A stretch of 64,000 nt of DNA from Arthrinium phaeospermum (GCA_006503535.1 QYRS01000007.1:2108001-2172000); one strand, 5' to 3'. Shown: positions 21,429-34,152, counted from the stretch's first letter. Program-made: numbers and translations. The notes: generated by a model not told the origin, from the sequence alone.

Positions 21429-22802
21429 ATGGCCGAAATAGCAGCTGGAGTACTCGCTACTGAGCAGGTCCTTTCCACGGCCGCTCAAGCCACTGCTGCG
21501 TACACCGTAGCGATGCCCTCGAATGGTCTGAAGGCTTCCTTCTCCCAAATTGCCACATCTCCTGCCGACGATACAAGGTTAGTAGTCACCTACGCTCATA
21601 TATTTTTTATCTGAGCTATGAACTTTGAAGAGGGTCGCTAATCAAGATAAATAGAGCATCGCTCGTCCGGTCTCATCACTCTCACTGTCGTCGGCAGCAG
21701 AGCCTTCATATTTGGTGGTCGCACGAGCAGCAACAAGCTCGCCGACAACGAGATCCACTCCCTGGCTCTGCCCACCAAAGACCAGGCCTACGAGGCAGAC
21801 TACCGCCTCATCCCGGCGCTGCCCATCACGGAAGGCGACGGCGTGCCCGCCGCCCGCTGCGACCACTCGGCCTGCGCCGCCAACGGCAGGGTGGCCATCT
21901 TCTCCGGCGCAGACGAGGCCGGCGCTCATCCAGGACGGCACCATCTGGCTCTTCGACGTGGAGCAGTCCGCGTGGCACGCCCTGCGGGCCTCGCCATCGA
22001 CGATCCCCCCGCCCGCGCGCAAGGAGGGCAAGTTCTTCTCCCAGGGCAACGACTTCATCGTGTACGGCGGCAAGGACGAGGCCGGCACGCCGTTCGAGGA
22101 CGTCTGGCGCTTCGACTACGAGACCAAGGCCTGGATCCGGCAGCCCAACGCGCCCGCCGTGACGTCCAACGCCGCCTTCGCGGACCACGTCCTCTACCTG
22201 ATCGCCGCCAACGACGACCTCAGCAGCAGCCTGCACTACCTCGACACCAGCCGCCACCTCGTCAACGACAACGGCAGCCCCCCGGCCGCGTGGGAGAGCG
22301 TCGTCTTCCCCACGAACCCGCTGGCGCCCGGCCCGCGGCCCCGCGAGAACGGCGGCCTGCTGCACGTCTCGACGGGCTACGGGCGCAACTACCTGCTCTA
22401 CTTCTTCGGCGAGCGCAGCACGAGCATCACCTCGAGCCCGACCGAAGAGGAGAAAGAGACGGAGACATCGTCGGACAAGCCGACGCAGTGGAGCGACATG
22501 TGGACGCTGCAGCTGCCCTCGAGCGACGTGGCCAACAAGTCGACCAACTCTCCGAGGCCGTCAAGCCGGCCAAGATCAAGGACGCGATCCGCGGCGCGTT
22601 CGGCGCCTCGGGCAAGCACTCGTGGGCCGAGGTCCAGCTGACGCCGCCCGACGACGTCTCGGGCCACGCGGGCAAGCTGCACCCGGGTCCCCGGGGCTTC
22701 TTTGGGTATGACGTCATCGAGAAGGGCAGCAGCGTTGTCATCTGGGGCGGCGTGGACGCCAAGGGCGAGACGGAGGGGGATGGATGGATTCAGCTGGCGT
22801 AA
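21429..22802 (+). CDS. Kelch-repeat protein
   Basis: Starts MAEIAAGVLATEQVLSTAAQ. A short first exon ends at 21577 (GTTAGT), with an acceptor near 21654-21656. Successive Kelch blades are readable: SRAFIFGGRTSSNKL, GRVAIFSGADEAG, NDFIVYGGKDEAGTPFEDVW followed by RFDYETKAW, NYLLYFFGERS with QWSDMWTLQL, and SVVIWGGVDAKGE with GDGWIQLA at the end. That matches a single six-bladed propeller of about 440 residues. Frame breaks are needed near 21655, 21922 (GAGGCCGGCGCTC) and 22545. No other domain is attached. Kelch propellers of this fungal type are usually soluble cytosolic proteins with scaffolding roles, and some relatives act on isothiocyanate-type substrates. Function here is unassigned. Confidence 0.82.
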
Positions 22803-23848
22803 AAAAGAAAAGGAAAAAGAAGAAAAGAACGGACCTCGGCTTTGCTGAGAGGGATATGGACTGGCCGGTGTAGCGGAATAGACTTCATGAAATGCCTTCT
22901 ACGAATGAATGAATGACATCTTGAAACATCGACCGCTCGCGGAATGTGCCAGGTTTAATGCAAGTTATATATATGTAAAGTTACCACAGTGAGATCCTGC
23001 CGCCGACATGCGAATATGTGTAATCATAGAACCAGAGGACGATTTTCAACCTGCAGGAATTGCATAGGGACGTCTTGGTAGAGTAGATGTATCGATTGAA
23101 TGCCTCAGCTCGATTAGCCCCCTTTTCCATGACAACTCCCAACTTCAAAGAAGCTGGGATGATTCAGCAGTCTCATTCCCGGCGATACGCTGTAACCTAC
23201 CGATGGCACCATGGGATATAAGCAGCACGCAAGTCTCTTCTTAATCCAGCTTAGTTTTTCTGTTTCGCGGTGGAAGTGAAAGACCCTTGACGACGGACAG
23301 GGTCGAAATCAGGGGAATGCCTACTCAGGGGTCAATCTAACAGTAGCAGCTTGCAACCGCGAACATATGAAGCTGTGATTATCTAAGAAGTCACTTGAAA
23401 GTGTCAAATATTATATAATGTTTCCAGATGATATGGTAATCATTCCGCCCAACCGGGGGAGCCATGACACATCACTGCAACCAAGCTGTTGGAGAATCTT
23501 GGCTATGATCGGCATGACAGTGGTCCTGCATGCATAGCCGAATCTGCTTCCCGCTGTTGACTCTGTGAGATCCAGCTTACCTGTCACAATTGCGACGCTA
23601 GGTGGAATGACTCGAGCTGTGTCTGATGTGTCTCCTCTGGTAGAACAGCAAACATGTTTGGGCGCTTGATGGGTGTACATGGGCAACAAATGTTATCCGG
23701 CAACCCCACACTGGAAAGATCACCTTCAAAGCAAGAATTAAGGAGCACCGCAAAACAGGTAGGTTGGGATCTTTTACTGTAACTTTCATCGTCTATAGTC
23801 TATATCGTAGAATCATTTGCGAGCGTGGAGGAGAAAAAGGCAAGAGCT
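22803..23848. other. Intergenic, no supported gene
   Basis: About 1 kb between convergent genes (Kelch + and phosphoribosyltransferase -). A-rich sequence follows the Kelch stop (22803-22827). Nothing else recognisable. Confidence 0.5.
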
Positions 23849-24767
23849 TTAAGCGTTACTTGACTTGTTCTGCTGTTGTCTAGCGGCCGCGTCGTGTCCT
23901 CGATGTCGGTGGCCCAGGGGTAGCAGATCCAGATGTCGCCGACGGTGCGGGCCGCGACGTATCGCTCCTTGGTGGTGATGTGCGCGGGCAGGGTGCCCTT
24001 CTTCGGCTTGTCCTTGTTCTGTTTGGGGAAGTATGATGTGAGCAAAAGAAACCACTGAGGAGGCGGGCCGTCTTCTGCTGCGGCTGGCAAAGTGATATAT
24101 GACTTACATGTAAGACGAAGATACCGAACTGAGTCTCCTCATTCAGACCCAGGCGCTGGCGCACCTGCTCGACGTCCTTCTCCAGCTCCTTGACGGCGTA
24201 CTCGAGCGTCGTCCGGGTGTCGTCGACCTCGTCCACGATGAGGATGCGCTTGCCGACCAGGTTCTCCATGCCGCCCAGGCTGGTGAGGTCGAGCCACTGG
24301 GTGCGCGTGACCTTGTGGCCGATCTGCTCGACGGCGCCGGGGTGGTGGTGCCGCTCTTGGGGTCGTTCTCGGGGAGCTGCTCGTAGAGGGACAGGCCGAT
24401 GGCCTGGATGGGGATGTTGGGGCTGCCGGGCTGCTTCAGGAAGGAGCGCAGGATGCGGGCCGGGACGTAGCCGCCGCCGCCAATGGCGATCATGAGGTTC
24501 GGCTGGAAGTCCTGGAGGATCTGCACAGCGGCTCCTGGCACAGCTTGTGGACCTGGAGAGTGGAAGCATGTCTGGTCAGCGATCAAGTTGCCGCGGGGAG
24601 ATTTCAGGAGATTTTAAGACTCGAATGGACGGTGCGCGGTCCGGGCACACAGCGGGCGCGCGACACGATGTGGTAGTTTCACGACCTTTCGCTGTGCGAT
24701 CGGATGCGGGGCAGCGAAAGAGAGGGCGCACTCACATCATTGTAGGTTACGTAAACTTCTCAACCAT
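23849..24767 (-). CDS. Purine (hypoxanthine/xanthine) phosphoribosyltransferase
   Basis: Three exons: 24767-24736 (MVEK..YVTYND), 24552-24108 and 24018-23849. Type I phosphoribosyltransferase features are plain: LMIAIGGGGYVPARILRSF, IGLSLYEQLPEN and the PRPP-binding motif RILIVDEVDDTRTTLEYAV. A fungal-type tail follows: PKKGTLPAHITTKERYVAAR, then DIWICYPWATDIEDHDAAAR. Single-base losses are needed near 24752 (exon 1), 24531 (LCQEAAVQILQDFQ) and 23898 (IEDHD). Without the last fix the frame reads on to 23800. The closest known match in pattern is the yeast Xpt1 group, which salvages xanthine, hypoxanthine or guanine to the nucleotide in the cytosol. Base specificity cannot be settled from the sequence. 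Confidence 0.8.
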
Positions 24768-26082
24768 GTTTGCGGGGTTCTGCTGAGGAGCAGATACGAA
24801 TATGCCAGAAGGCTCGAGGTGTGGCCTACACGGAAGAGAGAAAGAAAAAGAGAGACCAAGTGGTATGGGTTTACGAGTTGCAATGATGCAGCGGTTTTGT
24901 TTTCAAGAGAGGCGCCGACCCGATCAGGCAAATTCGCATTTATCACTAACAGTGTCAGGAAATTTTAGTGGAGCCGAGCTGACTGGAAGCGCCCTCATTT
25001 TTTGACGACCCCGCGGTAGATTTTAGTGCATTCCGTTGCAATGCTGATGAAAGTCCTGCATCGAGGCAAACCCCACCATCCCTGGCTTTTGCTGCCGCGC
25101 TGTGCCTCTTTCCTTCTCGTGCTTTTGCTTGGCTGTTTTGAGACGATGGAGATCGCCGCTTTCCATTAGTGGTAGACCCAACCGCGCAAGATCAGCGGTT
25201 TGCCAAAAGGAAAAGACCTCACTGATTGGCGTGAGCTATAAATCTACGTATCATAGAATGAACCTAAGAAGATGGACGGTAGCGAGCAATATTGAGTCAC
25301 CTAGACGGGCGTGTGCCGATGTGCTGCGCAAGGAGCTGCAAGCAAGTACCTCGGCCGGCGACTTGTCACTTACGAGTTTTTCCCCAGTGATACTGCCCAT
25401 GCCCTTGCAAGTTGCTACCAGAAGTTGCCCCGGGCGGCGCAGTTTAGGCAGGGGCTGTCGCATCGGATACGGCGACTTGCATGCAAGAAGTGCAGAAGTA
25501 AGTGCATGGTCACTCTGAGATTTACAAATTGGTACGGTCTCAATTGGGCTGCAACAAACATTCGGGGCTCGGATACTGCGCTTGTATCGGAGTCTAGCAA
25601 TAGCGTGGCTCTACGTTTAGCTTGCGGGAGAGCAGAATCAAAGCGGGAGCCAACCCAACCCTTACATGGTCTGGCTAGACCCAGGCGCCGACATAGACAT
25701 AGAAAAGCAAACAATAATTGGAGCAATTGTTTACTGGAACATTACAGCGAGGGGCTTTGAACTGACGAAACCTGGCTGGTAAACGTCGGGCAATGGTGCA
25801 ACTTGAAAGCACTGATTTTGTACTGAAAGATACGAGCTACCCCTTTTTGATCTTTGGCAGCTCAAGTCAAGGGTAGCTCCTATCTTTCAGGAGAAGCACT
25901 CATTCCCTCTCTGCCTCATTCGCCCTCCCAATGCCCACAGCACGTGCACTACTGTATTATCTGGTGACAACCTGGAGGAAACCCAAAGTTTCTTTCCATT
26001 ATGTTCTAACTGCTTGATCTCCTGAGAGTAAGGCCATTTCGGTAAGTACATCCTAAACCACCTTGTCCCAGGAAAGTCCGAA
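24768..26082. other. Intergenic, no supported gene
   Basis: 1.3 kb. Several open frames of 100-150 codons (25102-25518, 25311-25760) lack any domain or consistent composition. No repeat or RNA gene seen. Confidence 0.5.
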
Positions 26083-27263
26083 TTATTTCTCCCGCACATG
26101 GTTCTTCACATCCTTATCCACGCCCAGCCACAGCAGGTCGGGCCGGCTGTAGTGCCCACAGAGGTCCAGGAACGACTTGGCCTTGATGATCTCGTCAAAG
26201 TCCAGGTCCGCGTAGACGATGCCCTCCTGCCCGGCCGGTATATCCGTCGTGAGCTGGCGGCCGTCGGGGCCGAACACGGCCGAGCAGCCGCCGCCGGGCG
26301 TCGCCATCATCATGCTCTTCTGCGTCTTCATCCGCTCGATGCCGGCCGGGCCCAGCACGGCCGTCGTGTGCAGCACGAAGGACTGGGACTCGATGGCGTA
26401 CGTTCTAGATAGGTTTGTGACGCCTATTTCAACGATAAGTTAGCCAGTCAGTCAGCCGCAGTAGCAGCCAAATGCAAGAATCCCTAAAGACTTGGGATGG
26501 CATGTCAAGCACGTAGATAATGAGGGAACGGGCGACGTACCCTCGAGCGACATGGACCACAACTCCGGCCCCTGATGCGCCACGACCGGCGGCCAGGCCG
26601 AGACGTGGATCTGCTCGCGGGGAGTAGGTGTGGTACTTAAGCAGCGGCTGGCTATGCTCCAGCAGGCCAGGGCGCCGACGCGGCCGACGGCTGTCTCCGT
26701 GACGCCGGCCAGGCACTCGGCCGACGCGTCGCCGAAGACGGTGCGCTCCATGTGGGTGGCCTTCATCTTCGAGCGGGCCGACCGCAGCGCGCCGTCCGCG
26801 TCGATGACGGCCTGCGAAATGTACAGCGAGTCGTGCCGGTTCTCGCTGAAGCCCAGCACCCCACCATCTGGTGCTGCGCCGCGCTGGCGCGGATGCGGTC
26901 CATTTGCGCCGATGCAAGGGGGAGGGAGTTGCGGGTGTAGGGCACGATCTCTCGGGGTCTACGGGGCGGTCCCTGAGTTGAGAGTTATGTATGTCAGCTA
27001 ATTGATACATACCTCCCAGTCCTGGAGGTGCACTTTTCGATATTTCCTGAGTAGGGTAGCCCTATGAAAGAGCTGGTGGTCTCACCATATCCACGCCGGG
27101 TAGCCGGGGATCCAGCACTCGGGAAACGAGACGAGGCGGGCGCCGTTGGAAGCGGCTTCGGCAATGAGCGCGCATGTCTTTTCCACGGTGGCGTCCAAGT
27201 CGAGCCATACAGGCTCGGCTTGAGTGACGGCAACGCGCAGCGGCGTTTTTTGGTCTCGGTCAT
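26083..27263 (-). CDS. Nitrilase / cyanide hydratase-family hydrolase
   Basis: Three exons: 27263-27086, 26972-26541 and 26423-26083. The carbon-nitrogen hydrolase catalytic triad is complete: Glu in [16 protein letters not shown], Lys in [16 protein letters not shown], and Cys in [16 protein letters not shown]. The last is written in the nitrilase and cyanide-hydratase style. The C-terminal part ([20 protein letters not shown], then [13 protein letters not shown]) is full. The protein ends soon after at KNHVREK, without the long tail of fungal cyanide hydratases, about 325 residues. Frame breaks occur in the A6 run near 27246 ([12 protein letters not shown]), near 26950 ([12 protein letters not shown]) and near 26860 (HQMVVLGFSEN). 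It probably converts organic nitriles to acids. Aliphatic or arylacetonitrile preference cannot be decided. Confidence 0.85.
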
Positions 27264-28260
27264 CTTTTCGTTGATTTAGGGTCTCGGCAGCGCTGGTCGT
27301 GCAATTGGCCACTGTAGTTGTGAATAGCAAGACCTCGATGATATTGGCCGTAACTACCACGCGGGGGAGAGGTTGGTTATCTTCTAGTAGGGGATCTATC
27401 TGGGTTCGCCTGATCTCGGACCTTTTATCGCCCCGCGTCCGTATCGAATACGCCGCAAAGAAGGCCAGGCCTATTCCGTATTTGGAGTATCTCATGGAGA
27501 TGTTCCGGGATTTGCTCCGGCTCTGGCGTATGGGGCAACAAGTGCAGGCAAAAACCGAAGTCGCTCAACACATTGGTTTACTGTGAATGGTTTGATCAAT
27601 GTATGGTTGGTGGTTACATATAATTTTATTATGTATATGCCATCTCAGGATCTCGATACTCCAGTGAAGCTATGTAATCTGTGTCTTTTCAGTGTGTGCC
27701 GATTACAGCAAAAATGCACGTATCCGTCCGTACCTACCGAACATACCTTCCGCACCGACACCGCGTATTCCATCGTATGTGGGCAACGTGCTCGCGACTC
27801 GCGAGCAACTCTCTGCGAGGATTGCATATGCAACTTTCGTGAGCTGAATTTAGAGCAACTAATCACCATCATCTGTCATGCCAAGTTAGAGCAACTATCC
27901 AAGGTGGTGCACCACAATCTGAATTTATGCGGTATTCCCCACTGGCCGTCTGTCCATCAGCAACACTCCGAACGGAAATGCGCCCGTGAGCAACCGACTC
28001 GCGACACCGCGTTCCCGACTTAGAAGCGACCCCAGGTCGTTTTTGACACCGTGTTGAGAAATGGCATTGGTAAACCCATAGAGTAATGATGAGAAGCACA
28101 GTGGCATACATATTTCAGGCAGGATGACCGTGCAGTCCACGATTGTTTATGAGAGCACAGCTCATCGCCACCTTTTCGCATCATCGTAGTCATTGCCCAC
28201 CAAAGTATGCCTAACGAACCAAGATTTTTGGATCAAATTTTCCACAGACAGATAATCGCA
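27264..28260. other. Intergenic, no supported gene
   Basis: About 1 kb. A frame in phase with the nitrilase continues upstream of its ATG to 27495, but it reads as 5' leader. The rest has no gene-like signal. Confidence 0.45.
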
Positions 28261-30079
28261 TCACTGAATATGCGACGGAGAATGCTCCCTCGTTTTGAAC
28301 ACGAGCTTGAACTCGGGCGGATTCAGGGTGAAATGATCCTCGAGCCCGCGCTCAAAGTCCTCCATCCGCTGTTCCGGGGCCAAGGTAAAGTCGTACTGAT
28401 GCAAGATGAGGGCGACGGTCCGGCGCAGCTCCATCAGCGCCAGCTGTTTGCCCGCGCACGATGTACGACCGACCGAGAAGGGCGCATAGACAGACGCATC
28501 GAGCACGAGGTCAGGCTCGGTCGTCCATCGTTCCGGGATGAATTCCTCGGGGCGGACGAAGCAGCGCGGATCTTCAGAGGAGAGAGAGGGTATTGAGTTC
28601 AGCTTCACTGCTCACCAAACAAAAACTTGGGACTTGTTGCTTACCTCGGCATAAGATCCAGGAGGGGCGCGATGACAGTCGTATCGCCCGGCACCCAACG
28701 ACTTCCAATCTGCAGTCCCTGGGGCGGCGTCATGCGTTGCAGTCGTGGGGACGACGGGAAACAAGCGGAGCGACTCGTCGATGCAGGCCTGCAGGTATTT
28801 GAGCTTGGCCAGCGACGTGTTCTTCGTCAAGGCCTGATTGCCCTGGGCCGCCAGCTCGTCGATCTCGCCGCGCAGCCGCTCGACGACCTCGGGCTTCTTC
28901 ACGAGGTGTAGAAGAGTCCACGAGCGTCATGGCGGTCGTTGATGTCCCCTTGTAATCAGCTTGTCCTGCTGCTTGTCAGTCGTGCAGCGATCTCTCTCAC
29001 TACTTCGAATTCCGCGTGGGGTTTGTACGAACCGAAGGACGTGGATTGCGCCGGTACTCAGAGCTGACCCAATGGAATATGTCGGGCACTTTCGGCTCGT
29101 TCGCCAACCGGTGGTCGATCTGCTCGCTCGTCCACTTCTGCAACCTCAGCCACTCCTGGTTCAGGACGGGCATTGTCCGGAAGGTCGGGAGGAACCACGG
29201 TTGGAACAGGAACACGCCGCCGATCATGCGCTGCGCTTCGTGGGATACCTGCAGCAAGTAGTGCTCCACGTTGTCCTCCAGCTGCCGGAAGCTCTTGCCG
29301 AAGGCCAGCTCGCCCATGACGTCAAGGTGTAGAAGCTGAACCCCGGGTGATGTCGAACGTCTGCCCTTGGAACTCGTCGACTCTCCCCAGGAGTTGGTCC
29401 GTGTAGCGTCCTACTCTTTCCTCGTAGTCCTTAAGAGCTAGCAAAGTCATGGTCAGTGGAGGCCGCGTTCCTGTGTAACCTGAAATGCCATCAATTCAGC
29501 TTACCTGAGGTAGTGAAGGCGTAATCCCACAGCCTCCTCATCGGGGCATGCTTTTTGCGCGATCGGCATTCCAGCATGGTTTCCGAGGGGTGCGGGTGGC
29601 TGTATAAGGGACCCTTCTCGCAGGGCGAACTATTGGCGTAGATGTCGCGGAAGGCGGCAGGCTCAATGATGAGAGCTCCATGGGCCCGATCCGGACGAAA
29701 TCGCCGTACTTTTCGTGCATCTTCTTAATATCGTGATAGGGTTGATCTTCAAGGCGTGCCTTGTCATGTACAGACTTGAGAGGCGGGCCGCAACAGGGCC
29801 GGGGAATGATCGAAGCCTGTGGAAGAAAGCGCGGTAAACCAGCGTGCTGGCCAGGACACCACCCACCAAGGCAGCATCGAGTTGACAGGCATCCTTTAAT
29901 GCCTTTTGTATGGGTTCTGCCGTCTCAACCAGGTCAGGGCGACACTGAAGATGGCCGCAAGTACGAAGGGGGCTCGCATCAACCAGGTTCCCCAAACATC
30001 CCACTCACCAACGCGAAAGGGATGTATGGAGCAATATTCCTGCCGCGAAGGCGGTTCCCAGTGCAATCTCTGTATCCAT
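28261..30079 (-). CDS. Cytochrome P450 monooxygenase (multi-exon, frame-broken)
   Basis: The N-terminal exon (ATG 30079, MDTEIALGTAFAAGILLHTS) gives an ER membrane anchor. Downstream pieces read in P450 order: LRSFPGPVAARLSSLYMTRH, KMHEKYGDFVRIGP, PLYSHPHPSETML, MGELAFGKSF, an I-helix-like GTSTTAMTL near 28935, the K-helix ExxR in CIDESLRLFPVVP, VRPEEFIPERW, and the haem loop FSVGRTSCAGKQLA with the ligand Cys near 28465. The stop is at 28261. There are at least five introns and several single-base breaks, so exact exon limits are uncertain. The I-helix has Ser in place of the usual Asp before the conserved Thr pair (GTSTTA against AGSDTT). The substrate is unknown. The P450 and nitrilase lie side by side on one strand, but no other pathway genes adjoin them. 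Confidence 0.8.
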
Positions 30080-32008
30080 TGTGAGTAGGTTCTGGTGAGA
30101 GATGCCGTTAAGTGAAACCGCCTCAATACCAATCATATGAAACAAACTTGTGTGCGGAGATGGAGTGGAATTCACGAGATGCGCAGTTGGCCTCCATACG
30201 ATTGAGAGCCCAGACAGGCGGTAGAACGGATTGTTTCGTCATGTTCGGGAAGTAATTGCGGCCGATGGCCGAGATGGCCGAGGATCCCAAGCGAAAATGT
30301 GACTTCAGTCTGCAACCGTATCTTGCACTGAACTTGAAAAGGAAAGTTGCAGACGAACAAAGAGGGGAAACTGACTCTGGGAAGACTGTGCCTCATGCGT
30401 GCCTCATGCATGTAAGATTATTTCTACCGAATCAGACCTAAGAGACGTTTTCGCCGTACAAAGCTTGGTACTTCTCGTACTTCTCGTACTTTGACCTCAT
30501 AAAGTAGATACAGATATATAGATTAGCACTTTGACGGCATGTCCATGGCATAACTGAACCGCACCCATTACGCCCACCATCGTTTTGCTTGCCAAGACTG
30601 TGTCCATGTCCCTTGGTTTCGCTGAGAACATACCCCTGCAACCAAAATCTGTGTCTTGGCGACAAAGGTCAACCGGGCCACCGGGTAACAGCTGCTTGTA
30701 GTTGTGTGAGTTTTGTTTCGATTCAGTTCAGGGTTTGAACAGCACTAACGAGGGATACTATTACCCCATTTTATTCTAGCATCTGCCATAGTTAATACTG
30801 AAGGGAACTTCCCAGTAGTAACTCAGTCCAAAGGTCCATAAACGCTCATGATATAAATCTGCAGTTCAGGTGCAGGTGTCAAGCTCCATAGCTCGATTGT
30901 TGTTGTATCGAGCTGGATCCCATCACTCTTTTGTCCCCCTCTGAACAGAAGCATGATATAGGGGCATCATGAAAACACCTTCGTTCCCTTGAGCGAGGCT
31001 TACTGTCGAAAACCATACCACTTTTACCGTACATTAGTTGACCTGACATATGCTTGAGACTCTCTATACTTGAAGTTCAACCATTAATCCTTGATGCCGG
31101 GCGTTACCCGGCGGTTCTGGGGGGGGGGGTTTGGTATTGCGGAGGCGTCTCATGGCCAGAAGATCATTTCAGTGGTCAGTAGAGCACTAGGCGGGAGACG
31201 ACTAAGGAGGGGATTCTGTACTCTTGAGAGTCGTACACTCCCAGCAGCCGAGATACAGTGTTGCAATGAGCACCAATATAGACACAAGAAACCGAGTCGG
31301 AATGGAAAGCGCTATAGTAACATTTACCCTTAGCCCTCTAACAGGTCGTATGGTTATCAAAGGTGCCTGGTTACGCATTACCAGCTGAACGATACACAGC
31401 AGACAAGTCGGCCAATCGGACTTTCTTTTTCGGATTTTCTGTGTCCGAAGCGGGGAGCATTGCTGAGATCTTGTCTCGGTGGCGGCTTCTCAACTTTGGA
31501 GAATTAGAGGGGTGATTACAGAATCGCTTTTGCAATATTTGCCTATCATTTTCGCTGACCAAGAGGTCATTGTCAATCCAGAGACGATGGATGATGTATT
31601 GCAAGAGTTGGACAGCAGTCGACAAGATGAGCCACGTCGACTACGTTTGCTCATAGACAGGCGCAGCTCATCTCGACGGAAGATGATGGGGTCTTCACCC
31701 TTGATGAAGTAACAAAACTATCGAAAAGCTTGAGGAGCTGCTTACCAAGGAAGCCTGTTCAAGGGTTTCCCTGTGTACAACGGATATATCGAAGAATTCG
31801 AGAATTTGTCCCTTACCCTGCCTTTCATCATCATCCAGAAGGAACGTGTGTTCAACGGCAGGTCGCGCTTAACTCCTGTGGCGCAGTGGGTGATGGTGTA
31901 AGGCTTTGTCAATATTGTACCTGGGCACTCGACTTGACCGGGCCGTCTCAGTTAGCATATCAACAATAACTGTTCAAGTGAAAGCCGGAGCTGACATTCC
32001 TTTACAAC
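30080..32008. other. Intergenic, possible unrecognised gene fragment at 31479-31860
   Basis: No complete gene. From 31479 the forward strand stays open in pieces (VLQELDSSRQDEPRRLRLLI, then TKLSKSLEELLTKEA, then LTLPFIIIQKERVFNGR in different frames), which may be a decayed coding fragment of unknown type. A 12-base poly-G/GT tract lies at 31119-31131 and a triple ACTTCTCGT repeat at 30472-30493. Confidence 0.4.
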
Positions 32009-34152
32009 ATGCCCTTCTACTTTACACGTGGCTATTTCGAGTACTCATCTCTGCGCGATAGAGTATAGTCAAAAACTCCCTCTTTTGAGTCAGAGGTATC
32101 AAGAGGGCTGTACCTTATGTGGTTTCCTTCGAGATCACTTTTTAGCCAGCCTGCAAGCCCCCGACACCATGTCTGACTCAGCATCAACAGACTCAATATC
32201 GGTAAACTCGGTATCGGGCGGCTCTGAATCTGGTTCTCCTTGTGATCTGCTCAACGAGCAGAATGATGCACTCCTTGTATGGCACAGTTCGACTGGGGTG
32301 AGCCACCCAAGGAATGGAGTGGAGAGGCATATGCTCCGGTTCGTCACTATAGTGTCGGTCCACAACATGGGAATCTTCGCTCTTGGACCCAATGGCGCTT
32401 TTTCGTGGGCACACCGGACAGTATGAAAATTCCAATATGCAGGGGATTCGGATGTTTACTGACATGGAGCAATCAGCTCAATTAGCAGACGAGTTGGGCC
32501 TACTCTCGCCGTTGCGTTCAACGGCTTGATCCAACAACTTGACACTGATCCAGCAATGCTTACGTAACGGCACCCTAGAGGCAGCTGAAAGATATTTCAC
32601 ACCGTGCCGAGCCTTGAATTCCAATTCTTGTGGTTGATGCATTGTGTACCTCCAACAAAAACTGCAGACTGGGAAGAACAAGCTACGAGATGGAGAGTAT
32701 TTTCACAGGTTCCGGTCTCAATATCTGTGTAGTTACGAACTTCTCCTGTCTCGAGGGCTTCCTGGATAAGCGCCACTATGCTCAACTGAATCTTCCTTGG
32801 GTTCCTACTCATGTTTCCTTCCACAATCGGACTCTCACCCTTATCCCATGTTCCACAGGCATTGAAACTCAAACAACAACCGCATCCCACACGAGCCCCT
32901 CGAACGAACTATGGGATTTCCCATGGAGCCCGTGGCTGGGTGTTTCGTAAGAGTTTTCATTTTCCTCCTTTTCTGGTGATGTCTCCTTATCATGGACCCA
33001 ATGTTTCTCCCCAAGACAGTGACCGCTGACAATCGATGACTTTAGAAGAACGGATGCTGGCACCGATCAAGTTATATTTCGGACGGGACATGATCCATAT
33101 TCAAGTTGGCAACATTATCACGAGTGAGAATGGGTACGTGCACAAAGACATGTTTGATCACCAGAGCCGCCAAATCCAACCCAGGTACTCTATCACCCGC
33201 AACGCTATCCTCAGCTACAGCGACATCGTTCCAGACATGTGGTACTCAATCATTGGAAGGTTCGCCAGATTGAAATGGACCAATGTCTCGACATCCTACC
33301 GGGTCTTTCTGGTATAGCTCGCATGTTCCAAGATATTACAAGGGTGGCTATGTCGCGGGTCTTTGGGCCAACGATATTGAGTGCGGCCTTATATGGAGTA
33401 TCTATGCTGAAAGGGGAAAGAGTTACAAGGTTTATTACAGTCATTATCCTCAAGCCACCGCAGCATAGGCCCTTCTTGGAGCTGGGTTAGTCGTCACGAT
33501 GTTGGTTTTGTTGGATTCTCAATCTCACCAAATTCAACTGAAGTCTGTCGGGTTCGAAGGCACCTGAGGTCAGAGGTACATAACGTGAGTACCGAAAGTC
33601 AAGTAGGGGAGGAATCCATTCGGGAGGGTTCGTTTCGCCGCGCTCAAGGTTTCCGGCACATTGCTGGGAAGTCCCGGAGGATGGGAGCCCATATGTATCT
33701 CCAAAAACATATTGGTGCACCATGCCACACGGACAAGCGGTTTATCTGACATCTGACTGGGACGGAGGCATCGAAATGACGGACGAGGAAAGACACAAAA
33801 TCCGCTTTCTGCTCCTTGCCAGTTGCTGCTCCGAGCCTTCAGCGACGATCAGAGATTGGGTAATTCGGGAAGACGGCGTGGAATCCTGGGTCAAGGTCAT
33901 GGAAAAAAAGCGTGATAAACAGACCGGAGTATCGCCAGTCATTCTATCAAGACAGGAATCGTGGCGATGGTGGGTCCCGAGCACTGTGCACTTTGCTCCC
34001 CAGAACACGAACGGGACGTATGGGGTCTTCTGATCTACCCAGCAATCCAGCCAGGGACATATTATCGCGTCGGCACGTTTCTGTCAAGAGCAGTGTTTGG
34101 GGGTCTTAGTGTTTTTAATCGAGGGTATACTGATATCATCACTTTGATCTAG
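32009..34152 (+). pseudogene. HET-domain (heterokaryon incompatibility) protein, decayed
   Basis: Forward-strand pieces in several frames line up as a HET-type protein. They are MPFYFTRGYFEYSSL at 32009, EGCTLCGFLRDHFLASL, a degenerate copy of the LWVDALCI HET motif (VDALC near 32634), MESIFTGSGLNICVV, WDFPWSPW with GWVF (the position of RGWxLQE), ARMFQDITRV and YVAGLWANDIECGLIWSIY. A WSW-type tail follows, then LLIYPAIQPGTYYRVGTF, ending DIITLI at 34152, a characteristic HET C-terminus. More than eight frame changes and several stops separate the pieces, well beyond what a few errors would cause. The canonical LSYCWG block is not readable. HET proteins trigger cell death on fusion with an incompatible strain and are often polymorphic or pseudogenised. 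Confidence 0.7.

Noticed and set aside
27264..27495. Upstream in-frame extension of the nitrilase
   Set aside because: The sequence is not nitrilase-like, and the ATG at 27263 gives the normal N-terminus once one A is restored.
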